Of a stretch of DNA of 52,199 bases, positions 42,253-51,625 are shown piece after piece. The translations under genes and the position numbers were made by a program. This stretch comes from Desulfovibrionaceae bacterium (lineage in GTDB: Bacteria > Desulfobacterota > Desulfovibrionia > Desulfovibrionales > Desulfovibrionaceae). Below the pieces are notes generated by a model that did no database searches, was not told the origin of the DNA, and worked only from the letters and a program-made list of their open reading frames with translations. The stretch lies in assembly GCA_017454105.1 (NCBI GenBank), contig JAFTDR010000167.1, positions 1-52,199 of the forward strand, written 5' to 3'. Position 1 is the stretch's first letter, and every line of letters begins with the position of its first letter.

Positions 42253-43518
42253 CTAGGCCTCCCCTCTCAATTTGCCGAGGTTGACGAAGAATTTGCTGAA
42301 GACCCAAATGCCAAAAAAGGCAACAACAGCCCAGAAGACGTAATTGCCGATCTGCTCGATTGCGTTGACAACGGTCGGGTTCCAGTTCAGCACTTCCATT
42401 TCGACGAGCTTCTTCGGAAGAACGGAGACGCGGTTGATGAAACCGGCGATGATCGACATGGCGTAAAAGCCACGGATGTGGACGCCCTTAACAACCTTGG
42501 TTGTTAAAGCGCCAATCTGAATGCCGAGGAGTGAGCCTAAAAGCATGCCGATGGCAAGAGTATAGAAGACGTACCCGTAGATGGCGTACTGGCCGATTGC
42601 TGCAAAACCCGCAGTAAAGATGATCTGGAGAATGTCTGTGCCGACGGTTGTCATTGAGGAGACGCCGAAGACGTAGACAAACATGGGGAAGGTGACAAAG
42701 CCGCCGCCAACGCCCATGATGGCCGCAAGCAGACCAACGACCACACCGCCCGCAGCGACAATCCAGCCGGAGATGCGGCGGCCGCCAGGAACGAGGTCCT
42801 CGTCAAAGGTGATCATCGGGGGAACGCTTAGGCTCTGCATCCTAACGGAAAGGCCGGTTAAGCCGGCATTGGCGCTCTGGCTTGCATTGCTTTGGACCTG
42901 TGTTCCGCGTGTTGCGCGCAGGAAATCAAAGAGGGCATAGAAGCCGAGGAAGCCCAGGAGAAGGGCGTAGATAGTTGAAATAAAGAGTTCTGAGAGGAGC
43001 GGGTCTTTGTTGTAGAGGCCTTTGTTGATAAAGCCGCCAATAAAGGTGCCGGCAATGGAGCCTACAAGAAAGGCAATGGCCAGCTTGGCTGACACATTGC
43101 CCAGTTTCTTGTGGATCGTGGTACCCATGATGGCCTTTGCGAAAATATGGAAAAGGTCGGTACCAACAGCCAAGATACCTTTCACACCGACGGCCATGAG
43201 GGCGGGGGTGATGATAAAGCCGCCGCCTGCACCGATGCAGCCTGTGATCAGACCAGCCGCGAGACCTACGGCAATGGACGCGAGGAAAATCGTGGTCGTA
43301 TAGAAGGCCGGCGCGTAGGCGGCTTTTCCGCCAAGCATTTCCTGACCAACAGCATAGGCCTCAACAAGGCAGCCGGCAAGAATCGGCACAGCAAGTGCCA
43401 AAAGAATCAGAAGCTTTTTGCGATTCTTCAGGATTGAGGTTGAGACCTCAAGATCCCATTTCGCGTACGCTTGAGAGCCGGCAAGAAGAAATTGGTAGAC
43501 TTGCCTCCCAAGTTTCAT
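42253..43518 (-). CDS. TauE/SafE family anion transporter (sulfite/sulfonate exporter type), long form
   Basis: This protein of 421 residues has about nine membrane helices. The two family repeats show GLITGCIGAGGGFIITPAL and GLLAAIMGVGGGFVTFPMF, each with the Gly-rich signature. A cytoplasmic stretch at the N-terminus and a loop of about 50 residues between repeats make it longer than simple TauE proteins (about 260). GGGAGG supports the start at 43518. In a sulfate reducer it may move sulfite, sulfate or an organosulfonate. The exact substrate is unknown. Confidence 0.85.
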   Translation of the reverse strand: MKLGRQVYQFLLAGSQAYAKWDLEVSTSILKNRKKLLILLALAVPILAGCLVEAYAVGQEMLGGKAAYAPAFYTTTIFLASIAVGLAAGLITGCIGAGGGFIITPALMAVGVKGILAVGTDLFHIFAKAIMGTTIHKKLGNVSAKLAIAFLVGSIAGTFIGGFINKGLYNKDPLLSELFISTIYALLLGFLGFYALFDFLRATRGTQVQSNASQSANAGLTGLSVRMQSLSVPPMITFDEDLVPGGRRISGWIVAAGGVVVGLLAAIMGVGGGFVTFPMFVYVFGVSSMTTVGTDILQIIFTAGFAAIGQYAIYGYVFYTLAIGMLLGSLLGIQIGALTTKVVKGVHIRGFYAMSIIAGFINRVSVLPKKLVEMEVLNWNPTVVNAIEQIGNYVFWAVVAFFGIWVFSKFFVNLGKLRGEA

Positions 43519-43578
43519 AGGTACCTCCCGGTTGTGGTCCAACAAAAAAAGATGTATCGCAAGAAAGGCTCTTTGTCT

Positions 43579-44340
43579 CTATGCGCGCGTAAGAGTGTCG
43601 CATGCGCCAAAAATGATCAGTTCCATCCAGTCGTAGGCGAAATCAAGACAGGCGGCGTCGCCATCCATATCGTCCCTCAAGATACGTTCCTGTCTTTCCT
43701 GAGATAGGGAGAGGCGTTTGAAAATCCGCATTTTTGTGATCATCTGTCTAAACTCGTCTCCGTAGTAGAGCGCAAGACGCGCCATGGACTGCATACGCTC
43801 GTCTAAGGGTTTCTTGCCTGCGGAAACAAGACTCATAAGCCGCATGTAGCGGTCGTTTGAGGCATTGTAGGGAGAGAGGCCCTGGTCTTCAAACCAGGAA
43901 ATAGGTGTCCTTTCAGGGCCTTCGTCAAAACCGTGGCAGTGATCTTCTTTGATAAGAAAGAAACGCTCAATGACACCCTGGGCTCCCAGGCGTGTTCCCC
44001 GGCCAAGGGGGTAGCTGCGGCAAGCGCTCGGTCTGTCCTCATAGACCATACAGCCCACAGGGCTCACAAAGGGGCAGGGTTCGCCAGGCTCTTTGTTCAT
44101 GGTGAGGGTGCAGAGAGTAAAGCCCGTCTCAGGCATGGTTTGCATGGTCGTGTAGCTTGTGAGAAATGTCTTGCTATCTAGCGAGAGGTGGCGTCTAAGA
44201 CGCAGGACATCGTAGGGGGTCAGAGGGAGTGTCAGCTCCGCGCAGCATCTGTTGAAGCAGGGAACTTGGGGATTGCAGTCAAAACAGAAATGCTCGTCCG
44301 GCGCAAGGTCGGGTAGGGAGGGATCAGTGTCGTTCGGCAT
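43579..44340 (-). CDS. YkgJ-family cysteine-cluster protein
   Basis: This 253-residue protein has a metal-binding cysteine cluster of the YkgJ/UPF0153 type: CFDCNPQVPCFNRCC (residues 19-33), then CPFVSPVGCMVYEDRPSACRSYP near 90-110. These probably bind Zn or an Fe-S cluster. It follows hisG after 14 bp. Its biochemical role is not known, and the his neighbours suggest co-transcription rather than shared function. Confidence 0.85.
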   Translation of the reverse strand: MPNDTDPSLPDLAPDEHFCFDCNPQVPCFNRCCAELTLPLTPYDVLRLRRHLSLDSKTFLTSYTTMQTMPETGFTLCTLTMNKEPGEPCPFVSPVGCMVYEDRPSACRSYPLGRGTRLGAQGVIERFFLIKEDHCHGFDEGPERTPISWFEDQGLSPYNASNDRYMRLMSLVSAGKKPLDERMQSMARLALYYGDEFRQMITKMRIFKRLSLSQERQERILRDDMDGDAACLDFAYDWMELIIFGACDTLTRA

Positions 44341-44354
44341 GAAAAGTCCTTTCC

Positions 44355-45248
44355 TTAGATTGCTTTATTGAGCGCGTACTCAATAATGCCCTGGGCGCCT
44401 GCGGCAGAGAGGCGGGGGATCAGATCGCGGACAAGATGCGAGTCAACGACTGTCTCAACCGAAAACCATTGCGCGACGCGTAAGGGGGAGACTGTCGGTG
44501 AATTTAAGGCCGGCAGCATTTCAAGGACTGCCTCAAGCTTGTCAGAAGGCGCGTTCATTTTAAGCGCGACAAGCGAGCGAGCCCTAAGCGCTCCCTCAAG
44601 GAGCAATTTAATCTGGTCTATCTTCCGCCGTTTTTCGGGATTTTCGAGGGCCTGCGCATTGGCTATAAGGACAGGACAGGACTGCATGACCTCATCGATG
44701 ATCCGAAGCCCCTGGGCGCGTATAGTCGATCCAGTTTCTGTCACTTCAACGATTCCGTCCGCAAGTCCCTCGACGATTTTCGCCTCAGTGGCTCCCCAAG
44801 AGTAGAATACCTCGCAGTCAATATTCTTGCGCGAAAAATAGCCTTGCGTCATTGCGATGAGTTCAGTTGCTATGCGTTTTCCGCGCAAATCCTCGGGTTT
44901 TTCGTAGGGGGAGTTGCCGGCGACAGCGAGAACCCAGCGCGAGGGACGCAGGGAGACTTTCGAGTAGACGAGCTTGGCAAGTTGAGTCACAGAATCGTGG
45001 ACACCGCGCTCAATGAGCCAATCTTCCGCAGCGATGCCGACATCCATGATGCCGTCCTTGACATAGCTTCCTATTTCTTGAACGCGGCAGATCGAGACTG
45101 TGATCTCCTCATCGTTGATCTCGGGAAAATAGTTGCGGGAGTGGCGCGCTATTTTCCAGCCCGCGCTTTCAAAAAGACGTATTGTCGCCTCTTCCAGGGA
45201 GCCCTTCGGGATCCCAAGCTTGAGTAGGGGGAGTTTTTGCATTGCCAT
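44355..45248 (-). CDS. hisG: HisG, ATP phosphoribosyltransferase (long form)
   Basis: This enzyme carries out the first step of histidine synthesis, joining ATP and PRPP. At 297 residues with a C-terminal ACT-like regulatory domain (LEAVLEMLPALNSPTVSPL and following) it is the long, histidine-inhibited form that works without HisZ. LGIPKGSLEEATI, DVGIAAEDWL and VEVTETGSTIRAQGL are the family motifs. It follows hisI by 16 bp. Confidence 0.94.
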   Translation of the reverse strand: MAMQKLPLLKLGIPKGSLEEATIRLFESAGWKIARHSRNYFPEINDEEITVSICRVQEIGSYVKDGIMDVGIAAEDWLIERGVHDSVTQLAKLVYSKVSLRPSRWVLAVAGNSPYEKPEDLRGKRIATELIAMTQGYFSRKNIDCEVFYSWGATEAKIVEGLADGIVEVTETGSTIRAQGLRIIDEVMQSCPVLIANAQALENPEKRRKIDQIKLLLEGALRARSLVALKMNAPSDKLEAVLEMLPALNSPTVSPLRVAQWFSVETVVDSHLVRDLIPRLSAAGAQGIIEYALNKAI

Positions 45249-45264
45249 GTCGTCTCTTTATGAA

Positions 45265-45651
45265 CTAGCGTTTGTACACCGCTTCTGGATCAAAGATTTG
45301 CGGTGAACACAGGCGTATTGCCCCATCCTTCATCTCGCGGTAAAAACAGGAGCGTCTGCCCGTGTGGCAGGCGGCGCCTCCCACCTGTTCGACAAGGAGG
45401 AGGATTGAGTCGCTGTCGCAGTCGATGCGCAGGGCAACGATTTTTTGTACATTGCCTGATGTTTCGCCCTTGTGCCAGAGTTTGTTGCGGCTTCTGCTAA
45501 AATAATGCGCTTCGCCGCTTGCAAGCGTTTTTTGCCAGGCTTCCTCATTCATATAGGCAAGCATGAGGACATCCAGTGTTTTTGCATCCTGGACTATGGC
45601 GGGAAGAAGGCCCTTTGAGAAATCTGGGGCAAAAGGCAAGGTCTGTGCCAT
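45265..45651 (-). CDS. hisI: HisI, phosphoribosyl-AMP cyclohydrolase
   Basis: This 128-residue zinc enzyme opens the purine ring of PR-AMP in histidine synthesis. [45 protein letters not shown] and [11 protein letters not shown] carry the metal and active-site residues. It is the stand-alone cyclohydrolase without the HisE domain. The start at 45651 was chosen from family length. The frame is open upstream for 82 residues without similarity, and the ribosome-binding site is weak. Confidence 0.92.
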   Translation of the reverse strand: MAQTLPFAPDFSKGLLPAIVQDAKTLDVLMLAYMNEEAWQKTLASGEAHYFSRSRNKLWHKGETSGNVQKIVALRIDCDSDSILLLVEQVGGAACHTGRRSCFYREMKDGAIRLCSPQIFDPEAVYKR

Positions 45652-45954
45652 GGGAGTACCGCATAGGTTAGGGTAAAGAAAATCGAAGTATGAAGCAGGA
45701 GAAGCAAAAAAGCAAGAAGCGGGAATACTCTTGTGTGTCAAAAACACTGTATGCGCAAAGCAGATCCTGTTCTCTGACTGTCCAGACCGCATACATATTT
45801 TCCGCTTAGTAGAACGTGAGAGTTCTTCATAAAAAAATCTTGCTTTTATGTAGCAGAAAGCTTTTTCTTTCGCAATCGCGAGCCTTAGAATTGACACCTT
45901 GGTTCTTCGCGGTTAGGTATCGGCTTTTGGTAATCGTTTGACGAGGAGAGAGTT
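45652..45954. other. Divergent intergenic region hisI / tyrS
   Basis: It must contain promoters for both genes. No T-box, leader peptide or clear operator was found. No repeat-family copy was noticed. Confidence 0.45.
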
Positions 45955-47151
45955 ATGAATGTCGATGAGCAGCTCGCGCTTATTAAGCGCGGTGTTGTGG
46001 AACTGATAGACGAGGGGGAACTGCGTAAAAAACTTGAGCGCGGAGTTCCCCTGCGCGTCAAGGTCGGCTTTGATCCGACAGCCCCAGATCTCCATCTGGG
46101 ACACACTGTTGTTATGCAGAAGATGCGGCATTTTCAGCAGCTTGGGCATACCATCTATTTTCTTATAGGCGATTTCACAGGCCGCATAGGCGATCCCACA
46201 GGCCGCAGCGAGACGCGCCCGCCGCTCACCGAGGAACAGGTACTTGCGAATGCCGAAACCTACAAAAAGCAGGTCTTCAAAATTCTGGATCCTGAGAAGA
46301 CCGTTGTGGTCTTCAATTCCGAATGGCTTTCGAAACTGGATGCCGCAGGCTTCATCAAACTCGCCTCGTGCTACACGGTAGCCCGAATGATGGAACGCGA
46401 CGATTTTGAGAAACGCTACCGCGAGCAGCGGCCTATTTCGATTCACGAGTTTTTGTACCCTCTCTGTCAGGGCTTCGATTCAGTCAATCTGAAAGCGGAC
46501 GTGGAGCTTGGCGGGACAGACCAGAAGTTTAATCTCCTTATGGGACGGACCCTTCAGGCCCATTATGGCCAAGAGAGCCAGTGCATCCTCACAATGCCCC
46601 TGCTCGAAGGGCTCGACGGTGTCCGCAAAATGTCCAAGTCCTACGGCAACTACATAGGTATTGACGAGGCGCCAGAGGAGATTTTTGGCAAGGTGATGCG
46701 TGTGTCCGATACGCTCATGTGGCGTTACTACGAGCTTCTCTCCGAAAAAAGCCTTGATGAAATCGCGGCGATGAAAGAGGGTGTTGAGCGGGGCACAGTG
46801 CATCCCAAGGCCTGTAAGGAAGATTTGGCCTGCGAGCTTGTCGCCCGCTACCACAGCGAGGACGCGGCCCTGCGTGCAAAGCAAGATTTTGAGAACACCT
46901 TTGTTTCGGGCGCTCTGCCGGAAAATGCGCAGACCTTTACCTGCGCTTTTGGCGAAGCAAGCGCTCCTATCGCTTTTCTTGTGGCTGCAGGCCTTGTGAA
47001 GAGCCGCAGCGAGGTGCGCCGCCTTGTGCAGACCGGAGCCTTGACGGTCAATGGAGAACGCTGTTCCGATGCTCTTGCCCCTCTCTCTTTGGGCAATTAT
47101 GAAATTAGGCTTGGAAAAAAGCGCTTTATCAAGCTGTGCGTCACTGCCTAA
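45955..47151 (+). CDS. tyrS: TyrS, tyrosyl-tRNA synthetase
   Basis: This class I synthetase has 398 residues. [10 protein letters not shown] holds the HIGH-type motif, [13 protein letters not shown] the tyrosine site, KMSKSYGNY the KMSKS loop, and the last 65 residues form an S4 RNA-binding domain ([18 protein letters not shown]). The GAGGAGAG ribosome-binding site fits. It is a monocistronic unit between divergent hisI and a terminator. Confidence 0.96.
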   Translation: MNVDEQLALIKRGVVELIDEGELRKKLERGVPLRVKVGFDPTAPDLHLGHTVVMQKMRHFQQLGHTIYFLIGDFTGRIGDPTGRSETRPPLTEEQVLANAETYKKQVFKILDPEKTVVVFNSEWLSKLDAAGFIKLASCYTVARMMERDDFEKRYREQRPISIHEFLYPLCQGFDSVNLKADVELGGTDQKFNLLMGRTLQAHYGQESQCILTMPLLEGLDGVRKMSKSYGNYIGIDEAPEEIFGKVMRVSDTLMWRYYELLSEKSLDEIAAMKEGVERGTVHPKACKEDLACELVARYHSEDAALRAKQDFENTFVSGALPENAQTFTCAFGEASAPIAFLVAAGLVKSRSEVRRLVQTGALTVNGERCSDALAPLSLGNYEIRLGKKRFIKLCVTA

Positions 47152-47155
47152 GCAA

Positions 47156-47182
47156 ACAAAGCCTCCCCTGCGGAGGCTTTGT
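47156..47182 (+). terminator. Terminator of tyrS
   Basis: ACAAAGCCTCC-CCTGC-GGAGGCTTTGT stem, followed by TCGTTTTG, five bases after the stop. Confidence 0.88.
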
Positions 47183-47313
47183 TCGTTTTGCGCGCGCGTG
47201 AACCCTGTCCGCTCGTATCGCAGGAAGAATCTTCACGAAAGATTGATAGGTGAAGCAAACCGTTTTCGTCCTCGTTCTTGTCCTCGTCAATGGCTGACAC
47301 TTGCGTAGTGTAG

Positions 47314-47350
47314 AAAAAAGCCCTCGCCCCCTTTAGGGATGGGCGAGGGC
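47314..47350 (-). terminator. Terminator of the amidohydrolase gene
   Basis: GCCCTCGCCC and GGGCGAGGGC form a perfect 10-bp stem with A6 on its left, which is the T-tract on the minus strand. It lies 33 bp past the stop. Confidence 0.88.
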
Positions 47351-47382
47351 TGTATTAGTGCGATACGTACAGCGCCCCGTGC

Positions 47383-48597
47383 CTAGCGTGGGCTGAGTTT
47401 AAGCTCAAGGCAACTGGGCAGAAGGGCGAATCGGGCAGGGCTTCCAGGAGCGAGGCGGCCCATAGCCAATGGGAGCCCCAGGGCATACGCACCGTTTACG
47501 GTGAGCATACGGAGAAGGGCGTTTGCTGGAAGGTCTTTTGTTTTTTTCAGGAAACAGGCCTCTTGTATGACGTCAAGGTCGGGTGATGACGTAAGTCCAT
47601 CTGTTCCGAGACAGAGGAGTATGCCCTTTTCTATGAACGTTTCAACTCTCGCTGTGCCGCATGCGAGATTGGCGTTCGATCTTGGGCAGAGGCAGACGGC
47701 TACGTCCATAGCTGCCAGAAGTTCGGCCTCATCCTCGCTCACGTGGACGCAATGAACGGCCAGAAGATTGGATAGGAGACCGAGAGAGTTTGCCAAGGGG
47801 ACAGGACGCATTTTCGGTACAGTCCATGAGGGGGGAAGAACGCCGTGGGTGAAGATTTCGTAGAGTTCCCCTCTGCCAGATGTCAGCATGTCCACTTCTT
47901 CGGGTGACTCGGCGAGATGGAGACTCATCCGTCTGTTAAAACTTGCTGCGATGCGCGAGGCCGCCTTGAGTGTCTCCCCAGTTGTCGAATAGAGAGCGTG
48001 ACCTGCGGCTGATAGGAGTGCGTTTGGACACTCTTTGTGCATATCGTCTACGACAGTTGCGAGCGCATTGATCTTTTGGCCAAAGGCTTCGCAAAGGTGG
48101 ATGAGACGGATACCCTTTTTGTTCGCCAAATTTTCAAGTGCAGCAAGTGTTCTTAAGGACGGGGACGCGATGCTTCCTATGCACGCTGTGCCCTTCATGG
48201 CGCACTGTGCAAGCGCCTTTTCGCGGGCTGCGTCAATTTCCCTTGTGTCTTCCGGTTCATGTCTTGGGCAGAGGGGGATGAGGCTTGTAAGCCATGCTGA
48301 GAAGCCCGCTCCCCACTGTGTTTTGCCTGCAAGGTGAGAGATGTCGATATGGGCGTGGCAGTTGATGACTCCTGGGATAAGAGAGACATCGCCCAGATCG
48401 TGGACTATGAGGCCCTTGGGCAGTTCGAGATCCTTTTTTTTGCCGCATGCGACAACGTAGTTTTTGTGGACAAGAAGGACGCCGTTGTCAATTGAGCTGA
48501 TAGGCTCGAAAAGATCCTTGCCGCGCGCCGCTTTCTCATTGGTCATGGGCACGATTGTGCGAGCGCGCACGGCGTAGCTTTCACCGTACTCTTTCAT
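47383..48597 (-). CDS. Amidohydrolase-family deaminase (aminofutalosine/SAH deaminase-like)
   Basis: This metal-dependent hydrolase of about 404 residues has the metal site INCHAHID near residue 85, MSLHLAES, VHCVHVSEDE and LGTDGLTSSPDLDVIQEA, which follows the chlorohydrolase/adenosine-type deaminase pattern. Candidates are 5'-methylthioadenosine/SAH deaminase or aminodeoxyfutalosine deaminase of the menaquinone pathway; other futalosine genes are not in the window. The ATG at 48597 was chosen, with GAAGAGG close before it. The spacing is short, so a start a few codons away is possible. Confidence 0.8.
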   Translation of the reverse strand: MKEYGESYAVRARTIVPMTNEKAARGKDLFEPISSIDNGVLLVHKNYVVACGKKKDLELPKGLIVHDLGDVSLIPGVINCHAHIDISHLAGKTQWGAGFSAWLTSLIPLCPRHEPEDTREIDAAREKALAQCAMKGTACIGSIASPSLRTLAALENLANKKGIRLIHLCEAFGQKINALATVVDDMHKECPNALLSAAGHALYSTTGETLKAASRIAASFNRRMSLHLAESPEEVDMLTSGRGELYEIFTHGVLPPSWTVPKMRPVPLANSLGLLSNLLAVHCVHVSEDEAELLAAMDVAVCLCPRSNANLACGTARVETFIEKGILLCLGTDGLTSSPDLDVIQEACFLKKTKDLPANALLRMLTVNGAYALGLPLAMGRLAPGSPARFALLPSCLELKLSPR

Positions 48598-49197
48598 CAC
48601 CTCTTCAGCGTACAAAACCCGAGTGCTGGACGGGGAAACGCTGCCTCCACTTTGTACTCTATCTCAAATTTCAGGCTGAGAGTCTCGCGATTGAGACGAA
48701 AGGTCCAATTTTTGTGCGCCTTCAATCCTAAAGGACGATGTCAGCGCAAAAGAGAGTCGTTACGCTTAATGCGTGCTGCTCTCATTAAGCTCAGCGCATT
48801 TGCCGCACACACGGTGAGTCACGCATCTCTCTAAGATTGAGTATGAGCAATCTCTTAAAGAAGTCTATTCAGAGAGATTGTTGTATTGAAATACCCTGCC
48901 AGTTTTAACAAATAGAATGCTTTGCTTGCCGCCACAAAAGATTTCCTTGTGTCTTGTATGCCATCTTTCTTGGCGCAAGAGAGTCTTTGTATTGTGAGCC
49001 AAAGCACAGTACCCGCCTTGCATACGCTCAAGATGCAGCACTTTAAGCAAATCTGTTTTGGGCAATACTCCCACACAGACCGATTGCGCTCTCCTTGGCG
49101 TCACAATGCTTCGTTGCGCGCAACGAAGTGAGTCTTGTGGCGTACAGGGAGGATGTGCAATCAGTATGCGGCCGGGGCTTTTTTTTAGGGCAAATGA
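48598..49197. other. Gene-free interval with repeat copy
   Basis: No gene with support is seen. The repeat at 49091-49166 is the only clear structure. GGGCAATACTCCC...CCGATTGCGCT (49064-49090) resembles the stretch at 14988-15010. Confidence 0.55.
49091..49166. repeat. Palindrome-centred copy of the GGGAAAATC family
   Basis: CTTCGTTGCGCGCAACGAAG (49109-49128) is a perfect 20-bp palindrome. To its left, read on the minus strand, GCATTGTGACGCCAAGGAG matches the arm at 18586-18613. A looser right arm runs to about 49166 (CAATCAGTATGCGGCCGGGG). A similar CACTTCG-TTA-CGAAGTG centre lies at 50034-50050, followed by CTTCCAAGGAGTGG. Confidence 0.5.
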
Positions 49198-49998
49198 CTA
49201 CGGCAGAAGCCCGATAAGCATACGCCCTGCGACAATGAGAAGAAAGAAAGCGAAGCAGACTTTGAGTTTTGCCGTGGGAAGGGCGTGGGAGAGTTTTGCG
49301 CCAATTGGGGCTGTGCAGAAGCTTGCGGCGGCTAGGCCGATTAAAGCCGGAATGTGGATGAAACCGAGAGTTCCCTGCGGCATATCGGGGATGTTCATGC
49401 CGCCAATAATGTAGCCGATTGTTCCGGCAAGGGCTATTGGGAAGCCAATTGCCGCAGATGTGCCAACGGCCTCGTGCATGGGAACGTTGCAGAAGGTCAT
49501 GAAGGGGACTGAGAGTGTTCCGCCACCTATGCCGACAAAGCTTGAAATAAGACCAATCACGCTCCCGACGCCGCTTGTGCCAAGAAAGCCCGGCATCTCG
49601 CGGCTTGCTTTTGGCTGGTAGCGGGATATCATTTTAAGCGCAACTACTATGAGAAAGCAGATAAAGAAGATTTTAAGAAAGAGGACCGGCATATGGCTTG
49701 CGACAAGACTTCCAAGAAATGTCCCGGCAAGTATCCCAGGGGTTATATGCTTCACAATATCCCAGTGTACGGCGCCGCGTTTATTGTGGGCCCTTGCGCT
49801 TGAAATCGACGTGATGACTATGCTGGCAAGGGATGTGCCGAGAGCAAGATGCTGGCAGAGAGCCTCAGGGACCCCCTGTGTCGGGAAGATGACAAGAAGC
49901 ATAGGGACAATGACAATTCCCCCGCCCACGCCGAGAAGGCCGGCTAGAATGCCGGCAACGGCACCACAGCACAGATAGACGAGCAGTGAGAGAACCAT
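49198..49998 (-). CDS. TauE/SafE family transporter, short form
   Basis: This 266-residue membrane protein has about eight helices. AGILAGLLGVGGGIVIVPML and GLISSFVGIGGGTLSVPFM are the two family signatures. It is the usual length for the family and lies alone, unlike the larger relative at 42253-43518. The ATG at 49998 follows AGGAAGGA; upstream in-frame residues lack similarity. The substrate is probably an anion such as sulfite or a sulfonate, not determined. Confidence 0.87.
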   Translation of the reverse strand: MVLSLLVYLCCGAVAGILAGLLGVGGGIVIVPMLLVIFPTQGVPEALCQHLALGTSLASIVITSISSARAHNKRGAVHWDIVKHITPGILAGTFLGSLVASHMPVLFLKIFFICFLIVVALKMISRYQPKASREMPGFLGTSGVGSVIGLISSFVGIGGGTLSVPFMTFCNVPMHEAVGTSAAIGFPIALAGTIGYIIGGMNIPDMPQGTLGFIHIPALIGLAAASFCTAPIGAKLSHALPTAKLKVCFAFFLLIVAGRMLIGLLP

Positions 49999-50298
49999 AG
50001 GAATCCTTCCTGATAAAAATATGAATGAGTGCACTTCGTTACGAAGTGTGGCTTCCAAGGAGTGGTATCTGCCATGCGCGCGTACGAGACGTTTTCTTCG
50101 TACAAGAACTCTGTATCACTCTTAAAAAGGAATTTCGAGCCTAAACTCTTTATGTCTGTGTGACTCGAAATAATTTCAAGAAAGTTTCTCGTGGAAAATC
50201 CTGATTATATGTGACCTTTCTCTATAAAATCGAGTTTTTATGTGATATTCTTTGAGTCACACGTGTGACTCATGTGTGACTCAAAGGAGGAGAAGGTC
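49999..50298. other. Intergenic region with hairpins and operator-like repeats
   Basis: It contains CACTTCG-TTA-CGAAGTG (50034-50050), a CGTACGA/TTCGTAC pair (50080-50103), and an outlying half-site GTGTGACTC at 50159-50167 identical to those at 50263 and 50274. An AT-rich stretch CTCTATAAAAT (50220-50230) could be a -10 region. Confidence 0.5.
50253..50283. promoter_or_regulatory. Operator-like 20-bp palindrome with an extra direct half-site
   Basis: TGAGTCACACGTGTGACTCA (50253-50272) is a perfect palindrome. A further GTGTGACTCA follows at 50274-50283, two bases before an AGGAGGAGAAGG ribosome-binding site. This is a typical position for a repressor site, most simply one acting on the small gene at 50299. 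Confidence 0.6.
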
Positions 50299-50511
50299 GT
50301 GCTACTTAGTATACGTGTAGAAACACCCGAGGGAACCAGACTACATACGAGAAAAAAACAACGTACGTCTATCATGCTCTCAATAGGGAGTATCTGCCGG
50401 AGAAAAAATACACACGAGAGAAAAAAGTTTGCATCGGCAAACTGCACTGTACCCCCTGTCAAGGGGTTGACAAGTTTTTTTCTTAAAAAATTTGTTGCCG
50501 AAAATGCGTAG
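50299..50511 (+). CDS. Small basic protein of unknown function behind the palindrome
   Basis: A GTG at 50299 with AGGAGG at suitable spacing opens a 70-residue frame. The product is very basic (LHTRKKQRTSIM, RRKNTHERKKF) with a hydrophobic C-terminal part (GLTSFFLKKFVAEN). Nothing in it was recognised. The strong ribosome-binding site and upstream palindrome support it as real; the composition is also compatible with chance. It could be a small DNA-binding or toxin-like protein, but this is speculation. Confidence 0.45.
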   Translation: MLLSIRVETPEGTRLHTRKKQRTSIMLSIGSICRRKNTHERKKFASANCTVPPVKGLTSFFLKKFVAENA

Positions 50512-51063
50512 ATGAGTTAATAAAAAATCCATCCCACCAAAAAAAATATCTCTGTCCAGCAGCGAGAAAAGGCAGTATTAGGTGTGACTATGGTGGGCGG
50601 GAGATGACCTTGCCCCACTCAGCTATATGCATAGCAGGATTTTTTGCTGCCGAGTATACATAGGGAGAAAACCTGTCTTTAGGACATATTTCGCAAAGTG
50701 CATTTTAGAAAATGAAATTCAAATTTATTATGATGTATAAATGTAGACAAATTTTAGATTGTTTATAATTTTTTTATATTTGTTAAAATTTTATGTATCT
50801 TGCCTTTTTTGCTGAAACTTAGAATATCTCAATACCAAAATTTAGTCCCGATTTTAATAGAACAACTGAACAAACTTATCGAGAAGCCTGTCTCCGCTCG
50901 AAGATGTATGATGAGCGACCGCAAACTTGAGATTTAAATGCTCACATATGAGCCTTGAGTCCATATTGTAGTATGTCGCCATGGCGAACTAAAAATGTGT
51001 CCATTGGTTTCCCCTCAAAGTGTTATATAGAGGCGGGAGCACGTTCACTTACGGAGAATAAAA
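50512..51063. other. AT-rich gene-free interval
   Basis: From about 50690 to 50880 the DNA is strongly AT-rich (for example TTTATAATTTTTTTATATTT), unlike the rest except the nuclease island. GGATTTTTTGCTGCCGAGTA followed by TACA (50638-50661) is a weak copy of the repeat family. No gene was found. Confidence 0.55.
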
Positions 51064-51357
51064 ATGCTGAACTGGGTCAAAATGCTTAAAGAGATAAAAG
51101 AGGCTGAGGCTGAAAGGGGGCGACAGATGTTTTCATTCAAGAGATTCTTGTTTATGGGAATAGGCCGCTTGTTCGATTTTACCGGTAGCTACAACCGTAG
51201 TTTTTTATTTAGCAAGCTTGGCATAAATGGTCTTTCGCGAGACAGGCAGGCATTGCAAAGAGACGTTATTATGATTTGCGGGGATATGCGTAAGGCGGAA
51301 ACAAAAATGCGGAGAACTTATGAAAAAAATCATAAGAAAGCGCGCGCATATTCGTAA
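51064..51357 (+). CDS. Unrecognised 97-residue basic protein
   Basis: The ATG at 51064 has CGGAGA at good spacing. The product is basic and mostly helical with a charged start (LKEIKEAEAERGRQ), a hydrophobic middle (FKRFLFMGIGRLFDF) and a basic end (KMRRTYEKNHKKARAYS). No domain was recognised. It lies after an AT-rich stretch, as newly acquired genes often do, and overlaps a second tiny frame at its end. Confidence 0.5.
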   Translation: MLNWVKMLKEIKEAEAERGRQMFSFKRFLFMGIGRLFDFTGSYNRSFLFSKLGINGLSRDRQALQRDVIMICGDMRKAETKMRRTYEKNHKKARAYS

Positions 51358-51430
51358 GGCCGAAAAGGCTGAGTTGTTCCAGAAAGAAGGTTGGCAAGCG
51401 TTCGGTACGTGCATGGGCAGCTTTCGGTAG
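51320..51430 (+). CDS. Possible 36-residue peptide overlapping the preceding gene
   Basis: The ATG at 51320 lies five bases after GGAGA, inside the end of the 97-residue gene in another frame. The peptide MKKIIRKRAHIRKAEKAELF continues for 16 more residues, ending GTCMGSFR. It is strongly basic. Its own ribosome-binding site and coupled arrangement are the only support; nothing similar is known to me. Confidence 0.35.
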   Translation: MKKIIRKRAHIRKAEKAELFQKEGWQAFGTCMGSFR

Positions 51431-51625
51431 TTCAGCTTAATGTCCCATCGGCTCATTGCATTGAGGATTGCTTGCCTTTTTACCCAGACGCGGCGGAAAA
51501 CTTTGAATGCTACTACCCTGGCATAATCCAGTCTCTCTCAAGGGCTTCACCACCTCTCATGTCAGACACCGTGAAAGCAGGCTCTTTTGCCGTCTTCACG
51601 CATACTCAAGAGCTTACTTCTGTCT

